Assembly (NCBI GenBank): GCA_920105625.2 | Contig: OV050030.1 | Span: 212,148,325 to 212,212,324 of the forward strand | Origin: Clusia tigrina | Lineage: Eukaryota; Arthropoda; Insecta; Diptera; Clusiidae | DNA length: 64,000 bases | Reading direction: 5' to 3' | Made by a program: the position numbers and the translations under genes | Shown: in pieces, positions 62,301 to 64,000 of the stretch | How positions within the stretch are numbered: position 1 is the stretch's first letter | How the letters are laid out: each line of letters opens with the position of its first letter | The notes under the pieces: generated by a model | The model's input: only the letters and a program-made list of their open reading frames with translations | Database searches by the model: none | Told to the model about the DNA's origin: nothing

Positions 62301-64000
62301 ATAAACCTTCAATTGGCCCTAACTTCTATACAGTGCGTCCTACACCTATCAAACTTTGCAACATTCATTGCTTTTTATTGGAGCGTCATAAAATCTTGAT
62401 ATTTTGTGACATTAAATTACTCGAGCCTCTTATCAATTTCAGCTATCACTCATAGCTATGCTACCCTTGAGTCCCAAATCAAACACTGATAAAACTTCAA
62501 ATGGCCCTAACTTCTATACAATGCGTCCTACACTTATCAAAGTTTGCAACAATCAAATGGTTGCAACTTTTTACTGGAGCGTCATAAAACCTAGAAATTT
62601 GGTGTCAGTGAAGTAATCGAGCCTCTTATCAATTTAAGCTATCGCTCATAGCTATGCTACCCTACTAATCAATTTAAGTTATCGCTCATAGCTATGCTAC
62701 CCTTGAGTCCAAAATCAAACACTGATAAAATTTCAAATGGCCCTAACTTTTATACGGTGCGTCCTATACCTATCAAAGTTTGCAACCATCAAATGCTTGT
62801 AACTTTTTACTGGAGCGTCATAACACCTTGAAATTTTGTGACAATAAAGTACTCGAGCCTCTTACCAATTTAAGCTATCGCTCATAGCTATGGTATCCTT
62901 GAGTCCCAAATCAAACACTGATAAAACAATGGCCCTAAATTCTGTACTTTGCGTCCTACACTTATCAAAGTTTGCAACAATCAAATGCTTGTAACTTTTT
63001 ACTGGAGCGTCATAAAATCTTGAAATTTTGTGACATCAAATTACTCGAGCCTCTTATCAATTTCAGCTAACACTCATAGCTATGCTACCCTTGAGTCCCA
63101 AATCAAACACTGATAAAATTTCAAATGCCCCTAACTTCTATACAATGCGTCCTACACTTATCAAAGTTTGCAACAATCAAATGGTTGCAACTTTTTACTG
63201 GAGCGTCATAAAACCTAGAAATTTGGTGACAGTAAAATAATCGAGCCTCTTATCAATTTAAGCTATCGCTCATAGCTATGCTACCCTTGACTCCGAAATC
63301 AAACACTGATAAAATTTCAAATGGCCCTAACATCTTTACGGTGCGTCCTACACCTATCAAACTTTGCAACATTCAAATGCTTGTAACTTTTTACTGGAGC
63401 GTCATAAAATCTTGAAATTCTGTGACAATAAAGTACTCGAGCCTCTTACCAATTTAAGCTATCGCTCATAGCTATGCTATCCTTGAGTCCCAAATCAAAC
63501 ACTGATAAAACAATGGCCCTAAATTCTGTACTTTGCGTCCTACACTTATCAAAGTTTGCAACAATCAAATGCTTGTAACTTTTTACTGGAGCGTCATAAA
63601 ATCTTGAAATACTTTGACAATAAAGTACTCGAGCCTCTTATCAATTTAAGCTATCGCTCGTAGCTATGCTACCCTTGAGTTCCAAATCAAACATTGATAA
63701 ACCTTCAATTGGCCCTAACTTCTATACAGTGCGTCCTACACCTATCAAAGTTTGCAACAATTAAATGCTTGCAACTTTTTACTGGAGCGTCATAAAATCT
63801 TGAAATTTGGTGACAATAAAGAACTCGAGCCTCTAATCAATTTAAGTTATCGCTCATAGCTATGCTACCCTTGAGTCCCAAATCAAACACTGATAAAATT
63901 TCAAATGGCCCTAACTTCTATACGGTGCGTCCTACACCTATCAAACTTTGCAACATTCAAATGCATGTAACTTTTTACTGGAGCGTCATAAAATCTTGAA
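59335..64000 (+). repeat. Right-edge satellite with loose, mixed periodicity
   Basis: About 25 monomers without one dominant HOR. Anchors 59335-60114 are repeated in order at 61289-62069 (about 1,954 bp). Anchors 61681-62069 are repeated at 62885-63273 (1,204 bp). The monomers are of right-half types: gtcataacacc, actccgaaatc, acagtaaagtaatcg, acatcaaattactcg and tttcagcta. Length variants cluster here: 188 bp at 62265-62452, 40 bp at 62649-62688, and 195 bp at 59531 and 60310. Confidence 0.85.
62649..62688 (+). repeat. 40-bp truncated monomer
   Basis: Two anchors lie only 40 bp apart. After gctatgctacccta the sequence jumps to ctaatcaatttaagttatcg, so about 156 bp of the monomer are missing. 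The join shares cta/taat-like bases, consistent with a short-homology deletion (inference). It is the shortest monomer remnant in the window. Confidence 0.9.

Larger units (their letters stand above)
1..64000 (+). repeat. Satellite array of 196-bp monomers filling the whole window
   Basis: The anchor tagctatgctac recurs from base 85 to base 63857 with about 326 hand-counted copies. Spacing is 196 bp in the large majority, 192 bp in about 37 cases, with rare 178, 183, 185, 188, 195, 197, 316 and 40 bp. A typical monomer has 73 G or C out of 196. No non-satellite interval of even 50 bp was found, so there is no gene-free gap to describe apart from the array itself. Both edges cut a monomer, so the array continues beyond the window on each side. 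Known satellites of this organisation are eukaryotic heterochromatin; which compartment this is (centromere, pericentromere, subtelomere) is inference and cannot be fixed from the sequence. Confidence 0.98.

Noticed and set aside
1..64000. Tandem repeats read as a CRISPR array.
   Set aside because: There are no short identical repeats separated by unique spacers. The entire 196-bp unit repeats, with graded divergence and HOR order.
1..64000. The hexamer aataaa (in gtgacaataaag) and tataaaa-like strings as poly(A) signals or TATA boxes.
   Set aside because: They occur in almost every monomer as part of an A+T-rich consensus. With no transcript or gene next to them they carry no information.
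1..64000. tRNA, rRNA, telomeric repeat, retroelement or plasmid/bacterial features.
   Set aside because: No stretch departs from the monomer consensus for long enough to hold one. I found no tRNA-like or rRNA-like segment, no TTTAGGG- or TTAGGG-type runs, and no polypurine tract or LTR ends.

Overview
This window is one uninterrupted tandem satellite array. It holds no gene, RNA gene or transposon that I can support. The basic unit is a 196-bp monomer of about 37% G+C (counted on a typical monomer). All copies run in the same direction except four short inverted pieces. I followed one anchor (the conserved tagcta preceding tgctac) across the window by eye and counted about 326 copies. Almost every spacing is 196 bp; the common exceptions are 192 bp (about 37 times), 195 or 197 bp, and rare 178, 183, 185, 188, 316 and 40 bp. 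This scale of tandem repetition with multi-monomer higher-order repeats (HORs) points to a eukaryotic centromeric, pericentromeric or subtelomeric block. Recurrent CpG to TpG and CpG to CpA changes at the same monomer positions suggest a genome with cytosine methylation, such as a plant or vertebrate. I do not recognise the monomer and cannot name the organism.

Layout. 0-5.1 kb: a 14-monomer HOR of 2,722 bp, nearly two copies. 3.8-10.8 kb: an 18-monomer HOR of 3,502 bp in two tandem copies; its first copy grows out of the second 14-mer. 9.2-17.8 kb: a 9-monomer, 1,760-bp cassette used repeatedly, with an 8-monomer spacer copied from elsewhere in the array. 17.8-19.6 kb: transitional monomers. 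19.6-26.2 kb: a 2,588-bp HOR, two full copies and one partial; each full copy carries two large inverted repeats, the only strand reversals in the window. 26.2-29.1 kb: a diverged copy of the next HOR. 29.1-36.2 kb: an 18-monomer, 3,524-bp HOR, twice. 33.4-43.5 kb: a 26-monomer, 5,072-bp unit, twice; it contains most of the second 3,524-bp copy, so duplications are nested. 43.1-46.7 kb: a 7-mer/6-mer pattern. 46.7-53.1 kb: an 11-monomer, 2,143-bp HOR, three copies. 53.5-59.3 kb: a 17-monomer unit of about 3,334 bp, one full and one partial copy. 59.3-64.0 kb: looser, more mixed monomers, including a 40-bp monomer fragment.

How the parts relate. HOR copies differ by only a few bases per kilobase, whereas neighbouring monomers inside one HOR differ at many sites. 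That is the usual sign of recent block duplication by unequal exchange or replication slippage on top of an older monomer array. Diagnostic variants are regional, so homogenisation has been local. The short reading frames present (60-75 codons) are monomer sequence read in frame by chance. They recur at HOR periods, and I have not annotated them as genes. The most unusual structure is the pair of near-perfect palindromes with 132-bp arms inside the 2,588-bp HOR, with signs of templated sequence correction between arms.
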